From the NCBI RefSeq assembly GCF_900184945.1, contig NZ_FXYF01000005.1:248001-312000 (forward strand): 64,000 nt of DNA. The letters run 5' to 3'. How positions within the stretch are numbered: position 1 is the first letter of the stretch; the number at the start of each line of letters is the position of its first letter. Under the pieces are notes generated by a model that did not search any database, was not told where the DNA came from, and was given only the letters and a program-made list of their open reading frames with translations. The DNA comes from Antarctobacter aquimaris (GTDB taxonomy: Bacteria; Pseudomonadota; Alphaproteobacteria; Rhodobacterales; Rhodobacteraceae). The position numbers and the translations under genes are program-made. Of this stretch, positions 1-8,783 are shown in pieces.

Positions 1-370
1 GGGACGGCAGCATGTAGGTCAGCCCGCGTTTCGCCTGCCGCCGGATCGCCCGCGCCACCGGCTTGGGCGCATGGCCGAACATCGACCCGGTGTCGCCGAG
101 GCAGAAATCGTCCAGCGTGTGGCCGTCCAGATCGGTCAGCCGCGCGCCCTCGGCCTGTTTCACCACCAGAGGAAAGGGCGAGGGCCAGTCGCGCATCCAG
201 TGCATCGGCACGCCGTTCAGCCAGGGCGCCGCGCCCTTGTCCAGCGCCTTCTTGCAGCGCGGCCGCGCGGCGACAAAGCGCTGCGCCTCGCGGGCGCGAA
301 GGGATTCGAGGCGCAGCGGGTCGAGACCGGCGATGTCCTGCGACGGGGGAAGGGCGGAGATTGTGGTCAT
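1..370 (-). CDS. Class III aminotransferase, glutamate-1-semialdehyde aminomutase-like (N-terminal part; truncated by window edge)
   Basis: Only the first 123 codons are present; the gene runs off the left edge. The start is the ATG read from 370 downward. The visible part has the N-terminal arm and the segment LDDFCLGDTGSMFGHAPKP, which resembles the region before the PLP domain in glutamate-1-semialdehyde-aminomutase-like enzymes of fold type I. The PLP lysine lies outside the window, so activity and substrate cannot be judged. It is read in the same direction as the fumarase gene but after a 103 bp gap holding a palindrome (451-463), so it probably has its own promoter. It could equally be another omega-aminotransferase. 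Confidence 0.75.
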   Translation of the reverse strand, partial: MTTISALPPSQDIAGLDPLRLESLRAREAQRFVAARPRCKKALDKGAAPWLNGVPMHWMRDWPSPFPLVVKQAEGARLTDLDGHTLDDFCLGDTGSMFGHAPKPVARAIRRQAKRGLTYMLPS

Positions 371-450
371 GATCGGTCCGATGTGAGGGCCGCGTGACAT
401 TAGTCCGGCCGATCTGCCGCGCCAAGGTGCGATCGGTCGCGCCGTCCGCG

Positions 451-463
451 TGACCACTGGTCA
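451..463. promoter_or_regulatory. Perfect 13 bp palindrome (candidate operator)
   Basis: TGACCACTGGTCA is a perfect dyad with a one-base centre. It lies 81 bp upstream of the aminotransferase start at 370 and 10 bp beyond the fumarase stop. It could be an operator for the aminotransferase gene. No T tract follows it, so a terminator is less likely. The binding protein is unknown. Confidence 0.35.
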
Positions 464-473
464 GGGTCCGCGG

Positions 474-1979
474 TCAGGTCAGCACCGGCACCCGCCTCCA
501 GGCCCAGGGTCCGGTCTCGTGGATCGAGTTGCCAAGGGTATCGACGGCGACGGTGACGGGCATGTCCTCGACCCGCAGCCGGTAAATCGCCTCCATCCCG
601 AGGTCCTGCCAGGCCACCGGTTCCGCCTCGCGGATCGCCTTGGACACCAGGAAGGCCGCGCCGCCAACGGCGATCATGTAGACCGCGCCGTGGTCGCGGA
701 TCGCGGCGATGGCCTCGGGCCCGCGCTCGGCCTTGCCGATCATCACCTTCAGCCCGGTCTGCGCCAGCACCTGGCGGGTGAACTTGTCCATCCGGGTCGA
801 GGTGGTGGGACCGGCCGGGCCAATCACCTCGTCACCCACCGGATCGACCGGGCCGACGTAGTAGATCGCGCGGTTTTTCAGGTCGACCGGCAACACCTCG
901 CCCCTGTCCAGCGTCTCGACCATGCGTTTGTGCGCGGCGTCGCGCCCGGTGTAGAGCGTGCCGGACAAGAGCAGCGTCTCACCCGGTTTCAAGCTGGCCA
1001 GCGTGGCCGCGTCCAGCACGTCAAGGTCCAGCCGGCGGGCGGACCCTGCCGCCGTGTCCAGCGTGTCCTCGGGCCAGAGCGACAGGTCGGGCGGGTCGAA
1101 GGTGGCAGGCCCCGTGCCGTCCAGCGTGAAATGAACATGCCGGGTGGCGGCGCAGTTCGGAATCAGTGCGACCGGCAGAGAGGCCGCGTGCGTCGGAAAG
1201 TGCCGCAGCTTGACGTCCAGCACCGTGGTCAGCCCGCCCAGCCCCTGCGCGCCGATGCCCAGCGCGTTCACCCGCTCGTAGATCTCCAGCCGCAGTTCCT
1301 CGGCCCGGTCCCTTGGACCCCGCGCCAGCAGGTCGAATATGTCGATGGGATCGTTCAGCGACAGCTTGGCCATGGTCATGGCCTTGTCGACGCTGCCGCC
1401 GACCCCGATGCCCAGCATCCCCGGCGGGCACCAGCCCGCGCCCAGCGTCTCGACCGTCTCCACCACCCAGTCGGCAACCGAGGCCGAGGGGTTCAGCACC
1501 GCGAACCTGGTCTTGTTCTCGGACCCGCCGCCCTTGGCCGAAACGGTGATGCCGACCCTGTCCCCGGCGACCATCTCGACCTGCACCATGGCGGGGGTGT
1601 TGTCGCGGGTGTTCTCGCGCGGGCCCAGCGGGTTGCGCACGACAGAGGCGCGCAGCGGATTCGTGTCCAGCAGGTAGGCGCGGCGCACTGCGTCATCGAC
1701 GATATCCTGCAAGGGCCGTTTCCAGTCCAGCCGCGCCTCGACCCCGATCTCGAGAAACACATTGGCGATGCCTGTGTCCTGGCAGATCGGCCGGTGGCGC
1801 AGCGCGCACATCCGAGAATTGGCGAGGATCTGGCCGATGGCGTTTCTTGCGCCGGGGTTCTCCTCGCGCTGGTACGCCTCACCCATGGCGGCGATGAAAT
1901 CGGCGGGGTGGTAGCAGGCGACGTATTGCAGCGCGTCGGCGATGCTGTCGGTGACATGGGCCTCGGTGATGGCGGGCAT
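474..1979 (-). CDS. Class I (iron-sulfur) fumarate hydratase / mesaconase-type hydratase
   Basis: 501 aa, close to the usual single-chain class I fumarase length. It carries an N-terminal alpha-type domain and a C-terminal beta-type domain. Expected cluster ligands are Cys66 in RPICQDTG, Cys184 in GWCPPGMLG and Cys276 in IPNCAATRH; their spacing of 118 and 92 residues matches characterised class I fumarases. KGGGSENK (149-156) is the substrate/cluster loop and TGRDAAHKR lies in the beta domain. The family reversibly hydrates fumarate to malate, and some members hydrate mesaconate or dehydrate tartrate. The start follows GGAG by 5 bp and lies 9 bp after the citF stop, so the two are probably cotranslated. 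The pairing with citF makes mesaconate/citramalate a possible alternative substrate. Confidence 0.9.
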   Translation of the reverse strand: MPAITEAHVTDSIADALQYVACYHPADFIAAMGEAYQREENPGARNAIGQILANSRMCALRHRPICQDTGIANVFLEIGVEARLDWKRPLQDIVDDAVRRAYLLDTNPLRASVVRNPLGPRENTRDNTPAMVQVEMVAGDRVGITVSAKGGGSENKTRFAVLNPSASVADWVVETVETLGAGWCPPGMLGIGVGGSVDKAMTMAKLSLNDPIDIFDLLARGPRDRAEELRLEIYERVNALGIGAQGLGGLTTVLDVKLRHFPTHAASLPVALIPNCAATRHVHFTLDGTGPATFDPPDLSLWPEDTLDTAAGSARRLDLDVLDAATLASLKPGETLLLSGTLYTGRDAAHKRMVETLDRGEVLPVDLKNRAIYYVGPVDPVGDEVIGPAGPTTSTRMDKFTRQVLAQTGLKVMIGKAERGPEAIAAIRDHGAVYMIAVGGAAFLVSKAIREAEPVAWQDLGMEAIYRLRVEDMPVTVAVDTLGNSIHETGPWAWRRVPVLT

Positions 1980-1988
1980 GGCGGCTCC

Positions 1989-3470
1989 TCAGACCTGGCG
2001 GATGACATCGGTGACGGTGCCGTCGCGGTACTCGGACAGGGCGACGACGGTTTCGGAGCGGGGGGGCTGCGGCAGGCGTTCGGCCCGCGACAGGGCGAGG
2101 CGGTGCAGCTCGGCGATGGGCACGGGCGCCAGGCCGGCGGCGTGCAGGCGGTCGGCCAGCTCGGCGCGGGCCGGGTTCACCGCGATCCCGGCGTCGGTCA
2201 CCACCACGTCGATGGTGGCCCCCGGCGTGGTCAGGGTGCCGACGCGGTCGACGAGTTTGGGGAAGCCGGCGGCGGTCAGTTTCGTGGTGACAATGGCCAG
2301 TTTCGCGCCCGCCGCCGTGTCCGCGTGGCCGCCCGATCCGCCCATGATGATGCCGTCGGCGCGGGTGGTGACATTGACGTTGAAATCGAGATCGACCTCG
2401 GCCGCGCCCAGCACCACGGCGTCCAGCCGGTCCACCACCGCGCCGCGCTGGTGCGGGTTGGCGTACATCGAGGCGGACATGGCCTGGTGGCGCGGGTCAC
2501 CGTGAAAGGAGGCGATGGCCCGGTGGTCGAAACACTGCACGTCCAGCAGGGCGCGGAACAGCCCGGCCTCCAGCATGTCGACGTGAAAGCCGGTGATGCC
2601 GCCGCTGGCAAAGCTGCCGGTGACGCCGCGCGCCGTCATGATCCGCCCCAGCGCCGCCGCCGTGGCCAGCGAGGTGCCGCCCGCGCCGTTCTGCAACGAA
2701 AACCCCTCGACCAGCAGCCCGCTGGCGGCGATCACCCTAGCTGCGAGGTCGGCAATCGCCAGGTCCTCGGGCCGGTCGCTGGGCCGCGTGGTGCCCGACA
2801 GGATGCCCGCCGCATCGCCCAGCGAGGGCACAAGTGCCACCATGTCCACCCGGTCCTGCGCGATCTGGATGTCCTGCGCGGGGTAGTCCACCAGCGTGTC
2901 GGTCACCGCCACCACCCGCCGGGCGTGGGTCGCGTCGCATTGCGGGTAGCCCAGCACGCCGCAGGCGCGCGGGCCGATGGTGCCGCTGATGTTGCCCATG
3001 GCGTCGGCGCTGGGCGCGGCGACAAAGGCGGCGTCAATTGTCAACGCGCCCCTGGCGATGGCGCGGGCGCGGCCACCATGGGTGCGCAGGACCACCGGCG
3101 TCTTCAGCGCGCCGCGCGACACCGCCCCGGCCACCGGGCCGGACAGGAAGTTGGTGCAGAGGCTGCCGATCACCCCGCTTTCGATGTGCGCCACCAGCGG
3201 CGCGTGGACGGCAAAGACCGACGAGGCTGCGACGTGCAAACCGCGCAGCCCGGCCCACGCCGCCGCGTCGATCACCGCGACCATGACCGCATCGCCGTTG
3301 CGCAGGTGATGGTGAAAGGACAGCGTCGCGCCGTCCGTCAGGCCCAGCAGGGCAAAGGCCGCATCCAGATCCGGCAGGACGGGCTTGCCGGGGCGCGACC
3401 AGGTCTTGACGATGCCTGCGGCCTTCGGGGTGCTTGTCACGCCGGGTGGGCGGGGTGCGTCATGTGCCAT
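1989..3470 (-). CDS. citF: Citrate lyase alpha subunit / citrate (citramalate) CoA-transferase homologue
   Basis: 493 aa, full length for CitF. It has family I CoA-transferase features: DGATLSFHHHLRNGD near residue 50, a Gly-rich QNGAGGTSLA stretch in the middle and FGHADT-like GGSGGHADTAAGA near residue 365. In citrate lyase the alpha subunit swaps acetyl-ACP for citryl-ACP. No citD (ACP), citE (lyase), citC, citX or citG is present nearby, so a complete citrate lyase is not encoded here. The start has GGAGG 8 bp upstream. The gene is followed after 9 bp by the class I fumarase and lies 78 bp after the beta-galactosidase. It may act as a free-CoA or citramalate CoA-transferase with a lyase encoded elsewhere. 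Confidence 0.85.
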   Translation of the reverse strand: MAHDAPRPPGVTSTPKAAGIVKTWSRPGKPVLPDLDAAFALLGLTDGATLSFHHHLRNGDAVMVAVIDAAAWAGLRGLHVAASSVFAVHAPLVAHIESGVIGSLCTNFLSGPVAGAVSRGALKTPVVLRTHGGRARAIARGALTIDAAFVAAPSADAMGNISGTIGPRACGVLGYPQCDATHARRVVAVTDTLVDYPAQDIQIAQDRVDMVALVPSLGDAAGILSGTTRPSDRPEDLAIADLAARVIAASGLLVEGFSLQNGAGGTSLATAAALGRIMTARGVTGSFASGGITGFHVDMLEAGLFRALLDVQCFDHRAIASFHGDPRHQAMSASMYANPHQRGAVVDRLDAVVLGAAEVDLDFNVNVTTRADGIIMGGSGGHADTAAGAKLAIVTTKLTAAGFPKLVDRVGTLTTPGATIDVVVTDAGIAVNPARAELADRLHAAGLAPVPIAELHRLALSRAERLPQPPRSETVVALSEYRDGTVTDVIRQV

Positions 3471-3548
3471 CGCAGGATCCTCCTGCCCCGAGTGCTACAC
3501 GACTGTTGCAGGGTCGGGAATGGGCAGGTCACATCCCGCCTCAGCGCT

Positions 3549-5459
3549 TCAGCGCGGTATCCAGACAACCCCGGCGGCGGGCACCGTCACGCCATCGTAG
3601 GTCACCGCCTCAGCCCCGTAGTTGATCAGGAACCGCGACTCCCGCGTGTGGCGCTGGCGCAGCGCGCCGGGCATCGGGCAGGTCCTGACCCCCGCCCTGT
3701 CGCACAGCAGGCCCAGCACGCGGGCACACAGGGCAGTGTCCGGCCAGCCGCCCAGGTAGGCCGTGCGCCCGGCGGCGATCAACACAGGCAACCCATCCTC
3801 CGAGGCCAACAGCACCTCGGCCCCGGTCTCGATCTCCTCGCGCCAGCGGATCACCGCGCCGCCGCCCGTGACCGGCACCGTCAGACCCGGCGGCAAGGTC
3901 TCGACCCGCGCGACCGTTGCCTCCAGCCCCGGCAGGTTGGGCGGCAGCGGCACCGGGATCGCCATGTCCGGCGTCTTGGCATTGCTGCGCGGACCGAACA
4001 GCAGCGTGGCCCCGGAGGAGGTCAGTTGCCGTGCCCAGTCCGGATCGAGGTGCATCAGCGCCGGTGCCACGATCAGGCGGTAGCCCGTGGGATCGCCCCC
4101 GGGCGGCAGGATGTCCACGTCCAGCCCCAGCTTGCGCAATCCGCGATAGAGGGCAAAGACCGCGCCGATGTGGTCAAAGTCGCGGCCCTGCGGCTGCACC
4201 TCCCAGGCCCATTGCGAGACGTAGTCGAACACCAGCGCCACATGCGCCTGTCCGCAGGTCTGCGGACCCAGCGCTGTGATCTCGTCGGCGACCTGCCGCG
4301 CCTCGGCCAAGGCGGGCGCGGCGGCGCTGTCGGGGCGCAACAGGCCGGCGTGGTGCTGTTCCTGCGCAAAGGGCGCCTGCCGCCAGCGGAAGTAGGACAC
4401 CACCTCGGCGCCGTGGGCAAAGGCCTCCGACGACCACAGCCGGACCATGCCGGGCAGCGGCGCGGGGTTCCACGCGGCCCAGTTCACCGGCCCGGGCTGT
4501 TGTTCCATCACCCACAGCCGCCCCCGCCCGACGGCGCGGTAGAGGTCATGGTGAAAGGCCTGGAAATCCGGGTCCCCCTGTCGGGCAAAGGCCAGCCTGT
4601 GCCCCGCGCCATCCTCGGGCACGCGGTCGATCAGGAACCCCAGCGGGTAACTGTCCCAGCTGGCGACGTCGAGGTCCGCGCCCACGGCATAGTGGTCGAA
4701 ATCCGTCACGCCGGGGGCCGCGCCCATGTAGTTGTGGATCAGCGGCGCGTCGGTCAGCGGTCGCAGCGCCCGTGTCTGCACGCGGTTGAACTCGACCACC
4801 TGCTCCGACGCATAGCGGCGGAAGTCGAGCACATGCGCCGGGCTCGGCTCGGTCACCGTCAGGTTCGGCAGGCCGATGTCGTCAAAGCTGGCGTATTCCA
4901 TCGACCAGAAGACATTGCCCCAGGCCCGGTTCAGCGCCTGCGGCGACTGATATTTGCGCGCCAGCCAGCCGCGAAAGCCGTGCAGCGCGGCCTGCGAATA
5001 GCTGAGCGTGGTGTCGTGGCAGGCGTATTCGTTGTCGATCTGCCAGGCACCCACATGCGGATGCCGACCATAGCGCTGGCCCAGCAGGGTGGCGATGCGC
5101 TTGCATTCCTCGCGATAGCCAAGGTGGCTGAAACAGTAGTGCCGGCGCGAGCCGAAGCCCCTCGGCCGCCCCTCGCGGTCCACGGCCAGCATGTCGGGGT
5201 GGCGGTCCAGCATCCAGCGCGGCGGCGTCGCCGTGGGGGTGCCCAGCACCACCTTCAGCCCCGCCGCGCCCAAGGTGTCGATCGCCCGGTCGAGCCAGTC
5301 GAAATCCAGCTTGCCCGGCTCCGGCTCCATCCGAGACCAGGCGAATTCGCCGATCCGCACCCAGGTCAGCCCCGCCTCGGCCATGCGCCGCGCGTCTTCG
5401 GCCCATGTGTCCTCGGGCCAGTGTTCGGGATAGTAGCAGACGCCCAGGCTCTGGGTCAT
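3549..5459 (-). CDS. Beta-galactosidase, glycoside hydrolase family 42
   Basis: 636 aa, typical for GH42. The (beta/alpha)8 catalytic domain holds the acid/base Glu144 in AWQIDNEYAC and the nucleophile Glu319 in WVMEQQPGPVNW; both motifs are intact. The N-terminus GVCYYPEHWPE is characteristic of the family. A trimerisation-type domain and a short C-terminal beta domain follow. There is no signal peptide, so it should act in the cytosol on galactosides brought in by the adjacent ABC transporter. It starts 34 bp after the alpha-galactosidase stop and is read in the same direction, so the two probably share a transcript. Confidence 0.93.
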   Translation of the reverse strand: MTQSLGVCYYPEHWPEDTWAEDARRMAEAGLTWVRIGEFAWSRMEPEPGKLDFDWLDRAIDTLGAAGLKVVLGTPTATPPRWMLDRHPDMLAVDREGRPRGFGSRRHYCFSHLGYREECKRIATLLGQRYGRHPHVGAWQIDNEYACHDTTLSYSQAALHGFRGWLARKYQSPQALNRAWGNVFWSMEYASFDDIGLPNLTVTEPSPAHVLDFRRYASEQVVEFNRVQTRALRPLTDAPLIHNYMGAAPGVTDFDHYAVGADLDVASWDSYPLGFLIDRVPEDGAGHRLAFARQGDPDFQAFHHDLYRAVGRGRLWVMEQQPGPVNWAAWNPAPLPGMVRLWSSEAFAHGAEVVSYFRWRQAPFAQEQHHAGLLRPDSAAAPALAEARQVADEITALGPQTCGQAHVALVFDYVSQWAWEVQPQGRDFDHIGAVFALYRGLRKLGLDVDILPPGGDPTGYRLIVAPALMHLDPDWARQLTSSGATLLFGPRSNAKTPDMAIPVPLPPNLPGLEATVARVETLPPGLTVPVTGGGAVIRWREEIETGAEVLLASEDGLPVLIAAGRTAYLGGWPDTALCARVLGLLCDRAGVRTCPMPGALRQRHTRESRFLINYGAEAVTYDGVTVPAAGVVWIPR

Positions 5460-5493
5460 GTCGGTCGCCTCATTCGGGAACGGGCGCGCGAGG

Positions 5494-7578
5494 TCACAGC
5501 CGCGTGCCCTCGACCACCCACATGGTATCGGGAAAGGACCAGGGCAGTGTCAGCCCGGCCTGCATCAGGTAGCGCCCCGATACGGTCTGCGGCCCGTCCT
5601 TCAGCGCCGGTGCGCCGCGCGACAGACGCGGGCCATCGGCGCGGTTGACCAGTTCCACGCGGTAGCGCGCGTCCGGGTCCAGCCGGGTCAGGCACAGCGG
5701 GCGCGGCGCGATCTGGGCGGAACTCGCAGCCTTGCCCGCGAAGACGACAAAGCGCCCGCCATCACGCGCCAGCTGCTGTTCGGCGATCACCGCCGGGTCG
5801 GCGCTGTCCAGCCGCAGGATATCCGCGTCCATCATCCAGTCGCGGTTGCGCTTCCACCAGGTCGTGACCTCGGTCAGGACGCGGGCCTCATCCTCGGTCA
5901 GCTCGCGCGGGTCCATCTCGAACCCCATGTGGCGCTGCGCGGCGACCCAGGCGCGAAAGCGGATGTCGAACACGCGGCCGGAGGTGTGGCAGGTGCGCGG
6001 GCCGACATGGCTGCCGGTGATCGCGGCGGGCAGGAACAGCGCGGCGTCGTGCTGGATGCGCAGCCGCTCCAGCGCGTCGTTGGAATCCGAAAGCCAGACC
6101 CGCTGGGTGCGCTGGAGGATGCCCGTGTCGATCCGGCCCCCGCCAGAGGCGCAGCTTTCGATCTCGACCTGCGGAAAACCGGCGCGCAGCCGGTCCAGCA
6201 GGGCATAGGCACCGCGCGTCTGCGCCGCGTCCGGGCTGGGCAGCAGGCGGTTGTGATCCCACTTGATGTAGTCGATGGCATAGGCCGACAGCACCGCCGC
6301 GATGCGGTCATGGAGGTAATCGCGCACCTCCGTGTTGGCCATGTCCAGCACCATCTGCTGCCGCCCCAGCACCTGGTCGGCAGGGCCAAGCGCCCAGTCG
6401 GGATGCGCCCGGTAGACATCGGAGTCGGGGTTGACCATCTCGGGCTCGAACCAGATGCCGAACGTCATGCCCAGCCCGTGGACGTGGTCGATCAGCGGGT
6501 CCAGGCCTTCGGGGTACTTGCGGGCGTCGATCACCCAGTCGCCCAGCGAGGTGGTGTCGTCGTCGCGCCGTCCGAACCAGCCGTCGTCCAGCACAAAGCG
6601 TTCCGCGCCAAGTGCTGCCGCCCGCGTGGCGTTGTCCAGCAAGACTTCCAGCCGGTGGTCGAAATAGACCGCTTCCCAGCAGTTGTAGTGCACCGGGCGC
6701 GGGCGGTCCGGCTGCGGCCAGGTCACGACGCGGTCGCGCAGGTGGCGCTGAAAGGCGATGGCGAGGCCGTTGAGCCCCGCGGCGGAATAGGTGCAGAACA
6801 GGGGCGCAGTGCGAAAGACCGTGTCGGCGTCTTTCTCGGTCCCCGTGGCGTGGCCAAACTGGACTTGGCGGCGGCCGTCGGGCAGTTCTTCGGCCACCAT
6901 GCGGTGCCCGCCGGACCAGCCGTAGTGAAAGCCCCAAGCCTCTCCAGCCGTGTTCGTCGCCCCGCGCGCGGGGACGATCAGGCCGGGGAAATGCTCATGC
7001 CCCGACCGACCCGTGCGGCTTTCGCGGGTCCGGATTCCCGGCGTCCATGGCACGCGGTTGACCTGGAACTCGCCACACCAGCGGCCCGAGAAATCCAGCA
7101 GCTCGTCGGCACGCTGCGGTGCGGGCAGGACGGGGGCGGCCAGCCAGTGTAGGCGGACCGGCGCGTCAGAGGCCACTTCGGCCCACGCCGTCAGGACGCC
7201 GGTGTCAGGGTCGAGCGCGAATTCGGCGCGGTAGGTCAGCCCGTTGTCCACGTCGCGGCAGGTCAGCGACAGGCTGTTCTGTCCCTCCGCCGCATCGGTG
7301 AGGGCAAATCGCGGCAGGATCGGCGTGCCGTCCTGGGACTGTACCACAAGGCCGGGCTGACCGGGAAAGCTGGCCGATGCCTCCGGGCAGATCGACAGGT
7401 CGGGGGTGCGGTCCAGCATCCCGCCGGTGACGTCGATGCCCTGCATCGCCGCCACGGTGGCCAGGTCCTCGTCCCTCGGCAGGGGCGCGCCCCAGTAGAC
7501 CACCTGCGGCAACCGCCCGTCCACGGAGGCCAGCACCAGCGTCTGACGCGCACCGTCCAGCCGCCAGGTCCCTGTCAC
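5494..7578 (-). CDS. Alpha-galactosidase, glycoside hydrolase family 36
   Basis: 694 aa from a GTG start that overlaps the permease stop codon in GTGA. The open frame continues upstream, but that part lies over the permease gene. Family marks are FVLDDGWFGRRDDD (about 328-341), the nucleophile Asp441 in IDYIKWDHNR, the substrate motif ESCASGGGRID (474-484) and the acid/base cluster WLSDSNDAL (495-503). GH36 enzymes release alpha-linked galactose from melibiose, raffinose or similar glycosides. No signal peptide is seen, so the product is cytosolic. Four-base overlap with the upstream permease indicates translational coupling. Confidence 0.93.
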   Translation of the reverse strand: MTGTWRLDGARQTLVLASVDGRLPQVVYWGAPLPRDEDLATVAAMQGIDVTGGMLDRTPDLSICPEASASFPGQPGLVVQSQDGTPILPRFALTDAAEGQNSLSLTCRDVDNGLTYRAEFALDPDTGVLTAWAEVASDAPVRLHWLAAPVLPAPQRADELLDFSGRWCGEFQVNRVPWTPGIRTRESRTGRSGHEHFPGLIVPARGATNTAGEAWGFHYGWSGGHRMVAEELPDGRRQVQFGHATGTEKDADTVFRTAPLFCTYSAAGLNGLAIAFQRHLRDRVVTWPQPDRPRPVHYNCWEAVYFDHRLEVLLDNATRAAALGAERFVLDDGWFGRRDDDTTSLGDWVIDARKYPEGLDPLIDHVHGLGMTFGIWFEPEMVNPDSDVYRAHPDWALGPADQVLGRQQMVLDMANTEVRDYLHDRIAAVLSAYAIDYIKWDHNRLLPSPDAAQTRGAYALLDRLRAGFPQVEIESCASGGGRIDTGILQRTQRVWLSDSNDALERLRIQHDAALFLPAAITGSHVGPRTCHTSGRVFDIRFRAWVAAQRHMGFEMDPRELTEDEARVLTEVTTWWKRNRDWMMDADILRLDSADPAVIAEQQLARDGGRFVVFAGKAASSAQIAPRPLCLTRLDPDARYRVELVNRADGPRLSRGAPALKDGPQTVSGRYLMQAGLTLPWSFPDTMWVVEGTRL

Positions 7579-8420
7579 TTCACGGCACCCAGCGTCAGCC
7601 CGGCGATGAAATGCTTCTGCATCAGGAAGAACATCAGCACCGGCGGCATCGCCGCCACGATGGAGCCCGCCGACACCAGGTGCCAGGCGGCGATCCACTG
7701 GCCGTTGAGCGAATACAGCCCCGCCGTCACCGGCTGGGTCGACGACGAGGTGGTCAGCACCGTGGCCCAGAAATAATCGTTCCAGATGAAGGTGAAGACC
7801 AGCACCGACAGCGCCGCGATTGCGGGCCGCATGATCGGCAGCACGATGTAGACGAAGATCTTCCATTCCGGCACGCCCTCGACCCGCGCCGCCTCGATCA
7901 GCGCGCGCGGCAGCGAACGGATGAAGTTGCGCATGAACAGCGTGCAGAACCCGGACTGGAACGCGACGTGGAACAGCACGAGGCCGGTGGTGGTGTTGTA
8001 GAGCCCCATGTTCACCGTCATCTCGCGCACCGGGACCATGAGGATCTGGAACGGCACGAAGTTGCCCGCGACGAACAGGAAGAAGATCACCAGGTTCAGG
8101 CGGAACTTGTAGATGCCCAGCGCAAAGCCGGTCATGCAGCTGATCGCCACCGCGCCGATCATCGTCGGGATCGTCACCTTGAACGAGTTCCAGATGTACT
8201 GCCCGATGGGCGAGTTGTTGAACACGTCCGCGTAGTTCGAAAAGGCGATGGCCGAGGGCATGCCGAAGTAGTTGCCGGAGGCGAGGTCGGACGCCGGGCG
8301 CACCGAGGTCAGCGCGACCCCCAGCAGCGGCAGCAGCCAGAGGATAAGCGCGACCGGCAGCGCGATCTGGTAGGCGATGCGGGACGGGGCCGAGACCTGC
8401 TGGATCGGGCGGGGGAACAT
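7575..8420 (-). CDS. Sugar ABC transporter permease, MalG type
   Basis: 281 aa with about six predicted membrane helices. The EAA loop EAARVEGVPEWKIF (176-189) is the contact site for the ATPase and is well conserved. It pairs with the MalF-type permease at 8783-9709 and with the binding protein at 9773-11011. The likely cargo is an alpha- or beta-galactoside, inferred from the two galactosidases downstream in the same operon. The stop overlaps the alpha-galactosidase GTG start. Confidence 0.93.
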   Translation of the reverse strand: MFPRPIQQVSAPSRIAYQIALPVALILWLLPLLGVALTSVRPASDLASGNYFGMPSAIAFSNYADVFNNSPIGQYIWNSFKVTIPTMIGAVAISCMTGFALGIYKFRLNLVIFFLFVAGNFVPFQILMVPVREMTVNMGLYNTTTGLVLFHVAFQSGFCTLFMRNFIRSLPRALIEAARVEGVPEWKIFVYIVLPIMRPAIAALSVLVFTFIWNDYFWATVLTTSSSTQPVTAGLYSLNGQWIAAWHLVSAGSIVAAMPPVLMFFLMQKHFIAGLTLGAVK

Positions 8421-8423
8421 GGC

Positions 8424-8783
8424 TCAGTCCTCCTTCCGGGGGGGCAGCGCGGCCTGCGCCTTTTTCGTCAGGCCGCCGCGGACGATGTCGTAGGACAGGT
8501 GGATGCGGTGGCGCAGCTCATCCTGGGCGGTGGTCTCGGGCAGCTTGATCCAGCTACGGTGGAAATAGGGGGCGCGTTCGCCGATCCCGGCGTCGATCAG
8601 CATGGTCGCGGTCTCGATGTCGGCGGTCTTGACCGCGACGCCGGGGTCGACCGCGCCGATGCAGGCGAACATCTTGCCGCCGACCTTCCAGGCGTCATGA
8701 CCGCCACCCCAGGGGTCCGAAACCTCGGCCCCCGGCAGCGGCGCACAGATCCCGGTGACGGCGTCGCGAAAGGCCTGGGTCAT
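8424..8783 (-). CDS. MmcQ/YjbR family protein
   Basis: 119 aa. The fold-defining features of the MmcQ/YjbR (CyaY-like) family are visible: an N-terminal helix, DPWGG and WKVGGKMFA near residues 23-39, VKTAD, and APYFHRSWIKL near 90-100. The function of the family is not established; the name reflects an early DNA-binding proposal. The ATG shares one base with the stop of the MalF-type permease, and the gene ends 3 bp before the MalG-type permease. It is therefore embedded inside a transporter operon and translated with it. That location is unusual, and no role in transport can be read from the sequence. Confidence 0.85.
   Translation of the reverse strand: MTQAFRDAVTGICAPLPGAEVSDPWGGGHDAWKVGGKMFACIGAVDPGVAVKTADIETATMLIDAGIGERAPYFHRSWIKLPETTAQDELRHRIHLSYDIVRGGLTKKAQAALPPRKED

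Noticed and set aside
450-5648. A 1732-codon open frame on the plus strand
   Set aside because: It runs opposite the fumarase, citF and beta-galactosidase genes, is rich in Arg, Gly, His and Gln without domains, and arises from the GC-rich third-position bias of those genes.
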